A stretch of 11,108 nt of DNA from Pseudomonadota bacterium (lineage in GTDB: Bacteria; Pseudomonadota; Gammaproteobacteria; Acidithiobacillales; Acidithiobacillaceae), in contig JAKAVW010000062.1 of NCBI GenBank assembly GCA_021827445.1, forward strand, positions 505 through 11,612, written 5' to 3'. The notes beneath the pieces are model-generated. The model ran no database searches, had not been told where the DNA came from, and saw only the letters and a list, made by a program, of their open reading frames with translations. A program made the position numbers and the translations under genes. Each line of letters opens with the position of its first letter. Position 1 is the first letter of the stretch. Positions 1 through 7,343 of this stretch are shown here, in pieces.

Positions 1-1
1 C

Positions 2-1033
2 TTCGCCCACACCACGCAATATGACGGCGCTATCGCCAACTATCTTTCCAGATTCAATCCCGATGGCAGCCGGACAACCTTCCCACAGACTCTGTCCCTG
101 CAATTTGAGAAAGTCCAGGACCTGCGCTACGGCGAAAATCCCCATCAGTCCGCTACTTTCTACCGCGACGGCAGTGGCGGCGGACTAGCGGACGCTCATC
201 AATTGCAAGGCAAGGAATTGTCTTACAACAACATCGGGGACGGTGATGCCGCCGTCGCGCTGGTGATGGAATTTGCCGAGCCCGCCTGTTGCGTGGTGAA
301 ACATGGCAACCCCTGCGGCGTAGCCGTGGGAGCAGATATGCTCAGCGCCTATCAACGCGCGTGGGCTGGCGATCCGGTATCCGCCTTTGGCGGCATCATC
401 GCCTGTAACCGGCCGCTGGATGCACAGACTGCCGAGCTCATGAGCGGCCAGTTCATTGAGATGGTACTGGCACCCGCCATTTCGCCCGATGCCCGGCCCA
501 TTTTGGCCAAAAGGAAAAACCTGCGGGTGCTCGCCTTTGACGATGGCAGCGCCTGGCGACGGACAGGTTGGGATTACAAGCGCGTGCGTGGCGGTCTGCT
601 GGTGCAGGACTTTGATCAGGCCATGGAACAGGAAGCGGACTGGAAGGTGGTCTCAAAACGCGCACCGACAGCTCAGGAAGCACGCGACCTCGCCTTTGTC
701 TGGCGGATCGGTAAATATGTGCGTTCCAACGCCATTGTCTATGGCCGCGAAGGCCAGACCGTCGGCATTGGTGCCGGGCAGATGAGCCGGGTGGATGCGG
801 CCAGGTGCGGTGCCGCCAAGGCCCTGGAACTGGGCTTCGATCTGCACGGTGCGGCGCTGGCTTCCGATGCTTTTTTCCCCTTTCGCGATGGGGTCGATGC
901 GGTCGCCGCAGCGGGGGTGAAAGCCATCATTCAGCCTGGTGGCTCGATCCGCGATGCAGAAGTCATCGCCAGCGCTAACGAACACGGCATCGCCATGGTC
1001 TTCACCGGTGTCCGCCATTTTCGCCATGGTTAA
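2..1033 (+). CDS. purH: PurH, bifunctional AICAR transformylase / IMP cyclohydrolase (5' end missing)
   Basis: Catalyses the last two steps of de novo IMP synthesis in the cytoplasm: formylation of AICAR with 10-formyl-tetrahydrofolate, then ring closure to IMP. The frame is open from base 2, so the gene begins left of the window; 343 residues are visible of the roughly 520 usual for the family. What remains is the end of the N-terminal cyclohydrolase region and the whole transformylase domain. Seen in order: QDLRYGENPHQ near residues 40-50, LSYNNIGD, the catalytic Lys-His pair in VKHGNPCGV (about residues 99-107), SAFGGIIA, SNAIVYG, GIGAGQMSRV, SDAFFPFRDG, QPGGSIRD, and the C-terminal RHFRH, here followed by one extra Gly. 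These match the E. coli protein closely. The stop lies 13 nt before purD, a common purH-purD arrangement. The in-frame TTG at 203 is internal, not a start. Confidence 0.97.
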   Translation, partial: FAHTTQYDGAIANYLSRFNPDGSRTTFPQTLSLQFEKVQDLRYGENPHQSATFYRDGSGGGLADAHQLQGKELSYNNIGDGDAAVALVMEFAEPACCVVKHGNPCGVAVGADMLSAYQRAWAGDPVSAFGGIIACNRPLDAQTAELMSGQFIEMVLAPAISPDARPILAKRKNLRVLAFDDGSAWRRTGWDYKRVRGGLLVQDFDQAMEQEADWKVVSKRAPTAQEARDLAFVWRIGKYVRSNAIVYGREGQTVGIGAGQMSRVDAARCGAAKALELGFDLHGAALASDAFFPFRDGVDAVAAAGVKAIIQPGGSIRDAEVIASANEHGIAMVFTGVRHFRHG

Positions 1034-1046
1034 GGGGGGGACACCC

Positions 1047-2309
1047 ATGGGTGTCAAAGTGATGGTTCTCGGCAGCGGCGGGCGGGAACATGCCATTGCC
1101 TGGAAGATGGCCCAGTCGGTGGAAGTGGCTGAAGTTTACTGTGTACCGGGCAATCCTGGTACCGCTGAAGAGATCAAGGTCCGGAATCTGGCTTTGAAGC
1201 CGACCGACGCCGATCAAGTGGTCGCTGCTGCCCATGCTTTGGATATTGCGCTGGTCGTCATTGGTCCCGAGGCGCCCCTGGTAGTGGGCGTAGGTGATGC
1301 CCTGCGTCGGGCCGGCATTCCGGTCTTCGGTCCCAATGCTGCAGGCGCCATGCTCGAGGAGAGCAAGGCGTACGCCAAAGCCTTCATGGAGCGTCACGGC
1401 ATCCCGACCGCCAGTTACGGGCGTTTTACAGACCGTGGCCCAGCACTTGACTATCTGCGCGACCATCCGTTGCCTGTGGTGGTCAAGGCCGATGGTCTGG
1501 CGGCAGGCAAAGGAGTCGTCGTGGCTTTAGAGCATGCAGAAGCGGAGGCCGCCGTGCATCGGTTTCTGCAATGGGGTCCCATTGTCATCGAAGAATTTCT
1601 GGAGGGTGAGGAAGCCAGTTTCATCGCCATAGTGGTGGATGGTCAGGTCCTGCCGCTGGCGGGGTCGCAGGATCACAAGCGTCTGCTGGACGACGATCAG
1701 GGTCCTAATACCGGCGGCATGGGTGCCTATTCCCCTACCCCCATCCTCGACACCGCCATGAGCGAGCGGGTACTGCGTGAAGTGATGCGCCCCGCCGCGC
1801 AGGGACTGGTGACAGATCGCACACCGTACTGCGGCTTTCTCTACGCCGGGCTGATGATCAGTACCGCCGGACCCAAGGTGCTGGAGTTCAACTGTCGGCT
1901 GGGTGATCCGGAGACACAGCCGCTGATGATGCGCTTGCGTTCCGACCTTTATACGCTGTTGCTCACTGCAGCTCGCGGCGATCTGCTGCCGAAGGCCCTG
2001 GACTGGGACAGCCGTACTGCCCTCTGTGTAGTACTGGCGGCGGCCGGTTATCCCGAGTACCCACTGACAGGTGACCCGATTCTCGGTCTGGATACCATGC
2101 ATGGGAATGCCGTCAAAGTTTTCCATGCCGGCACCGCAACACGCGACGACACGGTCATCACGGCGGGTGGGCGGGTGCTTGGTGTTACGGCACTGGGAGA
2201 TAGCCTGACGATTGCACAACAGCGGGCTTATGCCGCCGTCGCCAATCTCCACTGGCCCGGCCTGCAGTATCGGCAAGACATCGGTCACCACGGTCTACGC
2301 CGGTCCTGA
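1047..2309 (+). CDS. purD: PurD, phosphoribosylamine-glycine ligase (GAR synthetase)
   Basis: Joins 5-phosphoribosylamine and glycine with ATP to form GAR, the second step of purine synthesis. The product is 420 residues, close to the usual 425-430. ATG 1047 was chosen because a G-rich ribosome binding site (1032-1040) sits 6 nt upstream and because it gives the family N-terminus GVKVMVLGSGGREHA. The longer in-frame extension back to 939 runs inside purH and is rejected. Visible in order: the GGREH loop (residues 11-15), VIGPEAPLVVGV, the ATP-grasp segments VVVKADGLAAGKGVVVA and EEFLEGEEASF, DQGPNTGGMGAYSP, and EFNCRLGDPETQ near residue 280, whose acidic and Asn residues bind Mg-ATP in this family. 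It sits between purH and tsaC in a co-directional run and is probably cotranscribed with them. Confidence 0.97.
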   Translation: MGVKVMVLGSGGREHAIAWKMAQSVEVAEVYCVPGNPGTAEEIKVRNLALKPTDADQVVAAAHALDIALVVIGPEAPLVVGVGDALRRAGIPVFGPNAAGAMLEESKAYAKAFMERHGIPTASYGRFTDRGPALDYLRDHPLPVVVKADGLAAGKGVVVALEHAEAEAAVHRFLQWGPIVIEEFLEGEEASFIAIVVDGQVLPLAGSQDHKRLLDDDQGPNTGGMGAYSPTPILDTAMSERVLREVMRPAAQGLVTDRTPYCGFLYAGLMISTAGPKVLEFNCRLGDPETQPLMMRLRSDLYTLLLTAARGDLLPKALDWDSRTALCVVLAAAGYPEYPLTGDPILGLDTMHGNAVKVFHAGTATRDDTVITAGGRVLGVTALGDSLTIAQQRAYAAVANLHWPGLQYRQDIGHHGLRRS

Positions 2310-2324
2310 GTTGGTTTTCGGCTA

Positions 2325-2885
2325 ATGCTACCCCGCTATCCACGCCGTCAGGATATTCGCCGGGGGGTAGCGCATTTACAGCGCGGCGGAGTCATCGCCT
2401 ATCCTACGGAGGGCGTCTGGGGACTGGGCTGTGACCCGCGCCAGCGCCGTGCCCTGCGCCGGATTCTGGTCCTGAAGGGGCGGCCACAACATAAAGGCGT
2501 TCTTCTGGTAGCAGGCCGGGCGGCAGAAACCCGACGCTACTGGTCTGCGCAAGGAATAGACCCGGATCTGCTGGCACAGTTCTGGCCCGGAACGACACTG
2601 GTACTTCCCGCCACACCGAAGGTTCCCTTCTGGATACGCGGACACCATAAAGGCATTGCGGTGCGGATCAGTACCCATCCGGCCATTGCCACGCTATCCC
2701 GCGCCTTTGGCGGCGCCATGGTCTCCACCAGCGCCAACCCGGCAGGCCGACAACCGGCCCGCAGTCTGCGCACTTTATACCGCTACTTTGGCGGCTCCTT
2801 GTGGGTATTGTCAGCCCGGCTGGGGCACCAGCGCCGTCCCAGCCGCATTATTGATGCCCGCAGTGGCCATATCTTACGAGGGTGA
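2325..2885 (+). CDS. tsaC: TsaC/YrdC-type threonylcarbamoyl-AMP synthase
   Basis: Makes threonylcarbamoyl-adenylate from threonine, bicarbonate and ATP, the first step of the t6A modification at position 37 of ANN-decoding tRNAs. The product has 186 residues, like E. coli TsaC (190), so it is the short form without the extra Sua5 domain. Family marks: IAYPTEGVWGLGCDP (residues 24-38), KGRP (51-54) with the K-x-R pair that binds ATP, FWPGTTLVL (87-95), VRIS (113-116), STSANPAG (134-141) and PSRIID (172-177). The start ATG 2325 has only a weak ribosome binding site, so translation may depend on coupling to purD, whose stop is 15 nt upstream. The stop is 4 nt before hemF. Confidence 0.94.
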   Translation: MLPRYPRRQDIRRGVAHLQRGGVIAYPTEGVWGLGCDPRQRRALRRILVLKGRPQHKGVLLVAGRAAETRRYWSAQGIDPDLLAQFWPGTTLVLPATPKVPFWIRGHHKGIAVRISTHPAIATLSRAFGGAMVSTSANPAGRQPARSLRTLYRYFGGSLWVLSARLGHQRRPSRIIDARSGHILRG

Positions 2886-2889
2886 ACAC

Positions 2890-3780
2890 ATGCAACAGCC
2901 ATCCTTAGACAGAATAGAAACCTTTCTCCGCGACTTGCAGGATCGCATCTGCGACGCCTTGGAAGTAGCAGACGGCGTGGCAAAATTCCGCGAAGATCAT
3001 TGGGAAAGGCCAGGCGGTGGTGGCGGCCGCACCCGGATGATGGCGGATGGCGCCCTCATTGAAAGGGGGGGGGTCAACTTCTCTAAAGTCAACGGCGACC
3101 AGTTGCCGCTCTCCGCGACTGCCCATCGCCCCGAGCTGGCCGGACAGAGCTTCACCGCCCTCGGGGTTTCACTGGTCCTGCATCCGCGCAATCCTTACGT
3201 CCCTATTGTCCACATGAACTACCGTTTTTTCTCCGCGGGATCCGTGTGGTGGTTCGGCGGCGGCGCCGACCTCACCCCCACCTATGGTTTTGCCGAAGAT
3301 GCCCAACACTTTCACCGCGCCCTCGAAGCCGCTTGTGGTCGCCATGATCCCAGCTTTTATCCGCGCTTCAAGGCCTGGTGCGACGATTATTTCACTATTA
3401 AACACCGCCAGGAAATGCGTGGCGTCGGCGGTATCTTCTTCGACGATCTCAGTGGCGACGCAAATTTCCTGCAGGCCTTCTGGGAGGATGTGGCCAACAG
3501 CTTCCTCGACAGCTATCTGCCCATTGCCACCCGCCGCCGGGACCTGCCCTACGGCGAACGCGAGCAGCAATTTCAGCTCCTGCGCCGGGGGCGCTACGTG
3601 GAATTCAACCTCGTCTATGACCGCGGCACCCTCTTCGGCCTGCAGTCCGGCGGGCGCACCGAAAGCATCCTCATGTCCCTGCCGCCCCTGGCGGCCTGGG
3701 TCTATGACTGGCAGGGCGAAGCCGGTAGCCCTGAAGCCCGCCTCAAGGAAGACTTCCTCACACCCAGGGATTGGGCATGA
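2890..3780 (+). CDS. hemF: HemF, oxygen-dependent coproporphyrinogen III oxidase
   Basis: Oxidatively decarboxylates two propionates of coproporphyrinogen III to give protoporphyrinogen IX, using O2, in heme synthesis. The product has 296 residues (E. coli HemF 299). Start ATG 2890 follows an ACGAGG ribosome binding site and lies 4 nt after the tsaC stop; a longer in-frame extension to 2656 would overlap tsaC and is rejected. Family marks: GGGGGRTRMM (42-51), ERGGVNFSKV (58-67), the metal-site histidines H98 (LHPRNPY), H108 (VHMNYRFF), H152 and H172 (KHR), WWFGGGADLTP (120-130), RGVGGIFFDD (177-186), and the C-terminal signature YVEFNLVYDRGTLFGLQSGG followed by RTESILMSLPP. The gene implies heme synthesis under aerobic conditions. 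Codons 59-61 lie in a run of nine G (3065-3073). Its TGA overlaps the pyrD ATG. Confidence 0.97.
   Translation: MQQPSLDRIETFLRDLQDRICDALEVADGVAKFREDHWERPGGGGGRTRMMADGALIERGGVNFSKVNGDQLPLSATAHRPELAGQSFTALGVSLVLHPRNPYVPIVHMNYRFFSAGSVWWFGGGADLTPTYGFAEDAQHFHRALEAACGRHDPSFYPRFKAWCDDYFTIKHRQEMRGVGGIFFDDLSGDANFLQAFWEDVANSFLDSYLPIATRRRDLPYGEREQQFQLLRRGRYVEFNLVYDRGTLFGLQSGGRTESILMSLPPLAAWVYDWQGEAGSPEARLKEDFLTPRDWA
3065..3073 (+). repeat. Nine-G mononucleotide tract inside hemF
   Basis: Nine consecutive G bases encode the conserved Arg-Gly-Gly stretch of HemF. Such tracts are prone to slippage in replication and to sequencing error. The reading frame is intact here and both flanks match the HemF family, so the count appears correct in this sequence. 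Confidence 0.9.
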
Positions 3781-4868
3781 GCTACGGTCTGCTGCGCCCC
3801 CTGCTTTTTACGCTGGACCCGGAGCATGCCCACACCCTGAGCATCGCTGCGCTGGAAGCATTGGGGCACATGCCGCAGAGCCTGGCGCGAGTTACCCGAC
3901 GCTACCGCGTCAGCGATCCGCGTCTGGCGCAGGACTTTTGGGGTCTGCATTTTCCTAATCCTGTGGGCCTCGCCGCCGGCTATGACAAGGACGCCCGTGC
4001 TACCGCCGCCCTCCCCGCCCTCGGCCTCGGCTTCATTGAAATCGGCACCGTGACTCCGCGCCCGCAACCGGGTAACCCGCGTCCCCGGGTCTTTCGTTAT
4101 CCGGCACAGCGGGCGGTCATCAATCGCATGGGTTTCCCCGGTGAAGGGGCTGCAGCGGTAGCTCAAAGGCTGGCGGCACTATCCAGCCACCCTATACCCA
4201 TTGGCCTCAATCTCGGCAAAAATAAGGACACCCCGCTGGAGCAGGCACAGGACGACTATATCGCCGCGCTGGAACTGCTCTTTCACTATGGCGACTATCT
4301 CTGCGTCAATGTCAGCTCACCCAACACACCGGGACTGCGCCTGCTACAGGGAGAGAAAGTTTTACGGGAACTGCTCAGTGCTATTGCTGCAGCCAACCAA
4401 CGTCTGGCGGAGCAGCATCAACGCCCGCCCCTGCCTCTGCTCCTGAAAATCGCTCCAGATCTGGGTGACGATGACCTCAACGCCATCGCTGCTCTGGCCT
4501 TAGGCACGAAACCTCTGGTGGATGGTTTTGTCGCCACCAATACCACTGTAGAACGCCTGGCCTCCCAACCCGAACTCTCCGAATGCGGCGGCCTGAGTGG
4601 TGCACCATTGCTGGAGCAATCGAATGCCGTCATCGCGCAACTCTATCGTGCAACTCGGGGACAGGCACCCATCATCGGCGTCGGTGGTATCCTCAGTGCG
4701 GCCGATGCCTATGCCAAGATCCGGGCGGGTGCCAGTCTGTTACAGATCTATAGCGGGCTGATTTTCCGGGGACCGGAACTGGTACGAGAGATTCTTGAGA
4801 CACTGCCGGAGCTATGGTTGAAGGATGGTTATCCCGATCTTGCGCATGCGCGGGGTAGTGCCACCTGA
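3777..4868 (+). CDS. pyrD: PyrD, class 2 dihydroorotate dehydrogenase (quinone)
   Basis: Oxidises dihydroorotate to orotate in pyrimidine synthesis, using FMN and passing electrons to membrane quinone. The product has 363 residues, slightly longer than E. coli PyrD (336). Start ATG 3777 forms an ATGA overlap with the hemF stop and has AGGGA about 6 nt upstream; TTG 3771 is possible but less likely. The N-terminal residues 1-40 are the helical membrane-contact region typical of class 2. Then come NPVGLAAGYDKDA (61-73, with the FMN-contacting Lys71), IGTVTPRPQPGNPRPR (89-104), INRMGFPG, GLNLGKNKDT, and NVSSPNTPGLR (178-188), in which Ser181 matches the catalytic serine that separates class 2 from the cysteine-using class 1. 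Further on are LLKIAPDL, GFVATNTT, GGLSGAPL, GVGGI and the C-terminal QIYSGLIF. It ends the left operon. Confidence 0.97.
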   Translation: MSYGLLRPLLFTLDPEHAHTLSIAALEALGHMPQSLARVTRRYRVSDPRLAQDFWGLHFPNPVGLAAGYDKDARATAALPALGLGFIEIGTVTPRPQPGNPRPRVFRYPAQRAVINRMGFPGEGAAAVAQRLAALSSHPIPIGLNLGKNKDTPLEQAQDDYIAALELLFHYGDYLCVNVSSPNTPGLRLLQGEKVLRELLSAIAAANQRLAEQHQRPPLPLLLKIAPDLGDDDLNAIAALALGTKPLVDGFVATNTTVERLASQPELSECGGLSGAPLLEQSNAVIAQLYRATRGQAPIIGVGGILSAADAYAKIRAGASLLQIYSGLIFRGPELVREILETLPELWLKDGYPDLAHARGSAT

Positions 4869-4892
4869 TATCCTCTCCGCCCACAGCATCCG

Positions 4893-4915
4893 AACAGTGA
4901 ACATATTAAACTGTT
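4893..4915. repeat. Inverted repeat downstream of pyrD
   Basis: AACAGT at 4893-4898 and ACTGTT at 4910-4915 form a perfect 6-bp inverted repeat around an 11-nt AT-rich centre, 25 nt after the pyrD stop. On the + strand it is followed by A bases rather than T bases, so it does not look like an intrinsic terminator for pyrD. A protein-binding dyad is possible but untested. Confidence 0.45.
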
Positions 4916-4941
4916 AAAAACGGGTTTCATGAGTCATCATT

Positions 4942-4957
4942 AATAACACCGGTTATT
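4942..4957. repeat. Short palindrome AATAAC-ACCG-GTTATT
   Basis: A perfect 6-bp inverted repeat with a 4-nt centre lies in the AT-rich spacer between pyrD and the GNAT gene. There is no T-run, so it is not a clear terminator. It could be an operator or a weak hairpin. The rest of 4869-5020 shows no gene. Confidence 0.4.
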
Positions 4958-5020
4958 CTGGCCAATTAAGGGTATTTTCCATGATTCATAAAATCCATAT
5001 TATCGGCTTCATAACACACA

Positions 5021-5053
5021 CTATATGACATTTTTATGAAGATGTTATGACGC
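5021..5053 (-). promoter_or_regulatory. PHO-box-like array (three 11-bp units), read leftward
   Basis: Read on the - strand, three 7+4 units follow each other without a gap: GCGTCAT-AACA (5053-5043), TCTTCAT-AAAA (5042-5032) and ATGTCAT-ATAG (5031-5021). The enterobacterial PhoB consensus is CTGTCAT repeated every 11 bp with an AT-rich 4-bp linker; TCAT is kept in all three units. A TATGAA -10-like hexamer lies 11 bp downstream on the same strand (5013-5008). No - strand gene follows, only the spacer and then pyrD antisense. The nearest gene, the GNAT gene, is read the other way. The array may act on the GNAT gene in reverse orientation, drive a small antisense RNA, or be fortuitous. PhoB-type binding is inferred from pattern only. 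Confidence 0.6.
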
Positions 5054-5091
5054 CCTCCCTACAAATAACATTTTTATCGGGAATACAGCAG

Positions 5092-5673
5092 ATGACGAAT
5101 AATCTGCATGGCAGTCACTTCCCTTCAACGCACGCAAAACCATTGTTCTTTTACCGAACGGCACAGATGGCAGAATTAACGGCGCTCTGTTCGCTGATCA
5201 ATGGAGTATATCGGGGAGAAGCTGCCAAAGCGGGATGGACGACAGAGGCAGATTTACTGGATGGCCAGCGCTGTGATCAAGCGATGCTCGAAGAGTTGGC
5301 CACAAAATCGAACAGTTGTTTAGTGATTGCAGCGAGCAAAAAGGAAATAATTGCCTGCTGCCATTTACAACTTGCTGAAGCAGGGGTAGTCGAATGCGGG
5401 ATGCTTGCGGTTACTCCGACATGGCAAAACCAGGGCGTGGCTAATGCGTTGTTACATACTGCAGAGGAATATGCCCGAAGCGCCTGGGCGGGCCAACGTA
5501 TGCGTCTGTGGGTTATCAAACAGCGTCCTGAAGTGGCCGCTTATTATCAGCGGCGCGGTTATGCATTTACCGGTAGCACCCTGCCCTTCCCGGATGATAG
5601 TCGTTATGGCATACCCAAGGTTGCCGGGCTTTGCCTTCTCGCTATGGATAAGGCATTAACGTTGCCAGCCTAA
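5092..5673 (+). CDS. GNAT-family N-acetyltransferase
   Basis: Predicted to move an acetyl group from acetyl-CoA to an amine; the substrate cannot be told from the sequence. The product has 193 residues from ATG 5092. ATG 5047, which would add 15 residues, lies inside the PHO-box-like array and lacks a good ribosome binding site, so 5092 is preferred, with CGGGA about 9 nt upstream. Seen: an N-terminal INGVYRGEAAKAGWTTEADLL stretch (36-56) common in one GNAT subgroup, a beta strand CHLQL (90-94), the strand ECGMLAVTP (101-109), the acetyl-CoA pyrophosphate loop QNQGVANALL (112-121, matching Q/R-x-x-G-x-A), and YYQRRGYAFTG (151-161) as motif B. It converges with the phosphoesterase gene with only 4 nt between the stop codons. 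If the upstream PHO-box-like array controls it, it may belong to a phosphate response, but it is not recognisably PhnO. Confidence 0.88.
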   Translation: MTNNLHGSHFPSTHAKPLFFYRTAQMAELTALCSLINGVYRGEAAKAGWTTEADLLDGQRCDQAMLEELATKSNSCLVIAASKKEIIACCHLQLAEAGVVECGMLAVTPTWQNQGVANALLHTAEEYARSAWAGQRMRLWVIKQRPEVAAYYQRRGYAFTGSTLPFPDDSRYGIPKVAGLCLLAMDKALTLPA

Positions 5674-5677
5674 CCGG

Positions 5678-7249
5678 TCAGACACTGAAGCTCTTAGGTT
5701 TCTGATCCCAGTCAAAGGCACCCATCATGTCGTAGGCTTCGCGGTCGCGGTGGTTGAGGGCTTGCAGACCAAAACAGGTTTCAATGAACTTGAGGATGCT
5801 TGCAGTGCTGGCCATATGATGATCCACCAAGCCCTGACGCGCCCAGGGGCTGATGAGCAATGCCGGAATTCTGGTGCCAAATCCATAATCATCCACCACT
5901 TCAGGTGGCAAAGAATCCCAGAAACCACCACCCTCGTCATAGGTGACGAAGATAGCCGTTTTATTCCAGGCTGGCCCCCCGGCGACGGCGCGCACCAATT
6001 TCTCCACCCATTCCATACCATAGACCGGCGCGCAGTTCGCAGGATGTTCATCGTGGACAGCGCTGGCTTTGATGAAGGAGACGCCGGGTAATTTGCCGCC
6101 ATGCGCATCCGCCAGGAAATCGTCGCTATCCCGTATATGTCCAGCTTTTACATATTCCGGCCAACGCGGATAGTACTGGAAGGGATTATGATGCGCGACA
6201 TATAGCTGACCGGTATCGATCACTGCCGAGCCATCGCCGGGACCAAAAGCAGTCTTAAGTGCCCAAGGTTTTACCTGATCCCAGTTTTCGTTGTACCAGG
6301 CCCAGGACACCTTGGCATCATCCAGACGATCGCCAATATTGTCATAGGTCTGCGCTTCCGGCGGCGGAGAGATTTTCAGTGCCTTCACATCATCGGCATT
6401 AGTCGGACCCTGCACCGGCGGCAGGTCGTTGACCATAATCTTTTTATAGTCATAGGGCAGATCGAAAAAGGCGTGTTCCACACCAGCTTCTTTCGGATCA
6501 AAGGGCGCACACGCATCTTTCGGTGCATTGGGATAGACACAGGATCGCGCAGCCACCAGATAGAGGGCATTGCCAGTACTGCCACCACTCATCGCCTGAT
6601 AAAAATGATCAAAAAGCGTGTACTGATGGGCAACTCGATGATAAAAAGGCAGATCTTTACCGGTGTAATGTCCGAGTACCGGTCCACTGGGACGAGCCAG
6701 ATCAAAAGCGATTTGCTCCGGGCTCATTTTTTTGAATTCATCCCGCGATAAATGGGTTTTGCTGCCGCCCGCCAGCGCTACAAAACGATCCATCTTACCG
6801 TTATGAATCTCCGCCATCATGCGGAAAAACCGATGCTTGGGATCCCAATGCACATTGCCCTTGGCCGGAATATAGGGCGCCATGTGGAAAGGTTGATTGG
6901 GCAATTGCACGTTCTGGAAACCCGGAATATCGATAGGTAACGGCAAATCATCATAAGCAATGCCCGCCGGATTTTTCTGTAAACCGAGAAAATGACGATC
7001 AATCTGCCCTTGAGCATCCAGTAAATTGATAACCTGCTGCCCATTTTTCGGCTGAAAAGTACCAAAATAATGGTCAAAGCTGCGGTTTTCCTGAAAAATC
7101 ACCACCACATGCTTAATCTCCTGGCGCAGACGATTTTCGCCACTAACCCCAGCGGCATGCACCACCCCCATCAGATGCGGGGCGGTGATAACTGCACCAC
7201 TCGCCAGTCCCAATTGCTTCAGAAACTGTCGACGATTTTGTTGCCCCAT
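5678..7249 (-). CDS. Tat-exported phosphoesterase, AcpA / phospholipase C family
   Basis: A 523-residue phosphoesterase (PF04185-type) expected to split phosphate esters outside the cytoplasm, as an acid phosphatase or phospholipase C. Start ATG 7249 has GAGGG 8 nt upstream; GTG 7258 falls inside that site and is rejected. The N-terminus is a twin-arginine signal: NRRQFLK (residues 5-11), a hydrophobic stretch, and a likely cleavage site after HAA (31-33). Next is the family hallmark VVVIFQENRSFDHYFG (48-63), whose Glu-Asn belong to the metal site. GSTGNALYLV lies in the middle, and YDEGGGFWD (437-445) with TRIPALLISPWARQG lies near the end; YDEGGG supplies further metal ligands in the family. 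It is the last gene after exbB-exbD-tonB, 94 nt downstream of tonB, so it is likely within the transcript that starts at the PHO-box promoter. No separate PHO box was seen in front of it. Substrate preference (phospholipid or soluble ester) cannot be decided. Confidence 0.92.
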   Translation of the reverse strand: MGQQNRRQFLKQLGLASGAVITAPHLMGVVHAAGVSGENRLRQEIKHVVVIFQENRSFDHYFGTFQPKNGQQVINLLDAQGQIDRHFLGLQKNPAGIAYDDLPLPIDIPGFQNVQLPNQPFHMAPYIPAKGNVHWDPKHRFFRMMAEIHNGKMDRFVALAGGSKTHLSRDEFKKMSPEQIAFDLARPSGPVLGHYTGKDLPFYHRVAHQYTLFDHFYQAMSGGSTGNALYLVAARSCVYPNAPKDACAPFDPKEAGVEHAFFDLPYDYKKIMVNDLPPVQGPTNADDVKALKISPPPEAQTYDNIGDRLDDAKVSWAWYNENWDQVKPWALKTAFGPGDGSAVIDTGQLYVAHHNPFQYYPRWPEYVKAGHIRDSDDFLADAHGGKLPGVSFIKASAVHDEHPANCAPVYGMEWVEKLVRAVAGGPAWNKTAIFVTYDEGGGFWDSLPPEVVDDYGFGTRIPALLISPWARQGLVDHHMASTASILKFIETCFGLQALNHRDREAYDMMGAFDWDQKPKSFSV

Positions 7250-7283
7250 AAAAAACACCCTCGTTTAATGATTGAGTAATTAC

Positions 7284-7310
7284 CTGCCATTCTGATAGCC
7301 AAGGCAGAAT
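7284..7310. repeat. Small inverted repeats between tonB and the phosphoesterase gene
   Basis: ATTCTG (7289-7294) pairs with CAGAAT (7305-7310), and CTGCC (7284-7288) can alternatively pair with GGCAG (7303-7307). The two pairings exclude each other. No T-run follows, so this is not a convincing terminator. It lies in the 94-nt gap before the phosphoesterase start and might mark a processing site or a weak attenuator. Confidence 0.3.
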
Positions 7311-7343
7311 ATGCGCCGCGCTCCAGAAATTATCACACCAGCA

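Noticed and set aside
939..1046. Longer purD starting inside purH
   Set aside because: The extra residues do not match the PurD N-terminus, and a strong ribosome binding site points to ATG 1047.
2656..2889. Longer hemF starting inside tsaC
   Set aside because: The extension is tsaC read in another frame; the HemF family begins at the ATG at 2890, which has its own ribosome binding site.
4893..4960. Terminator for the pyrD operon
   Set aside because: Both inverted repeats lack a downstream T-run on the + strand.
4983..5016. + strand PHO-box candidate (GATTCAT-AAAA and GCTTCAT-AACA)
   Set aside because: The two good units are 23 bp apart rather than 22, and the middle unit does not match; much weaker than the leftward array next to it.
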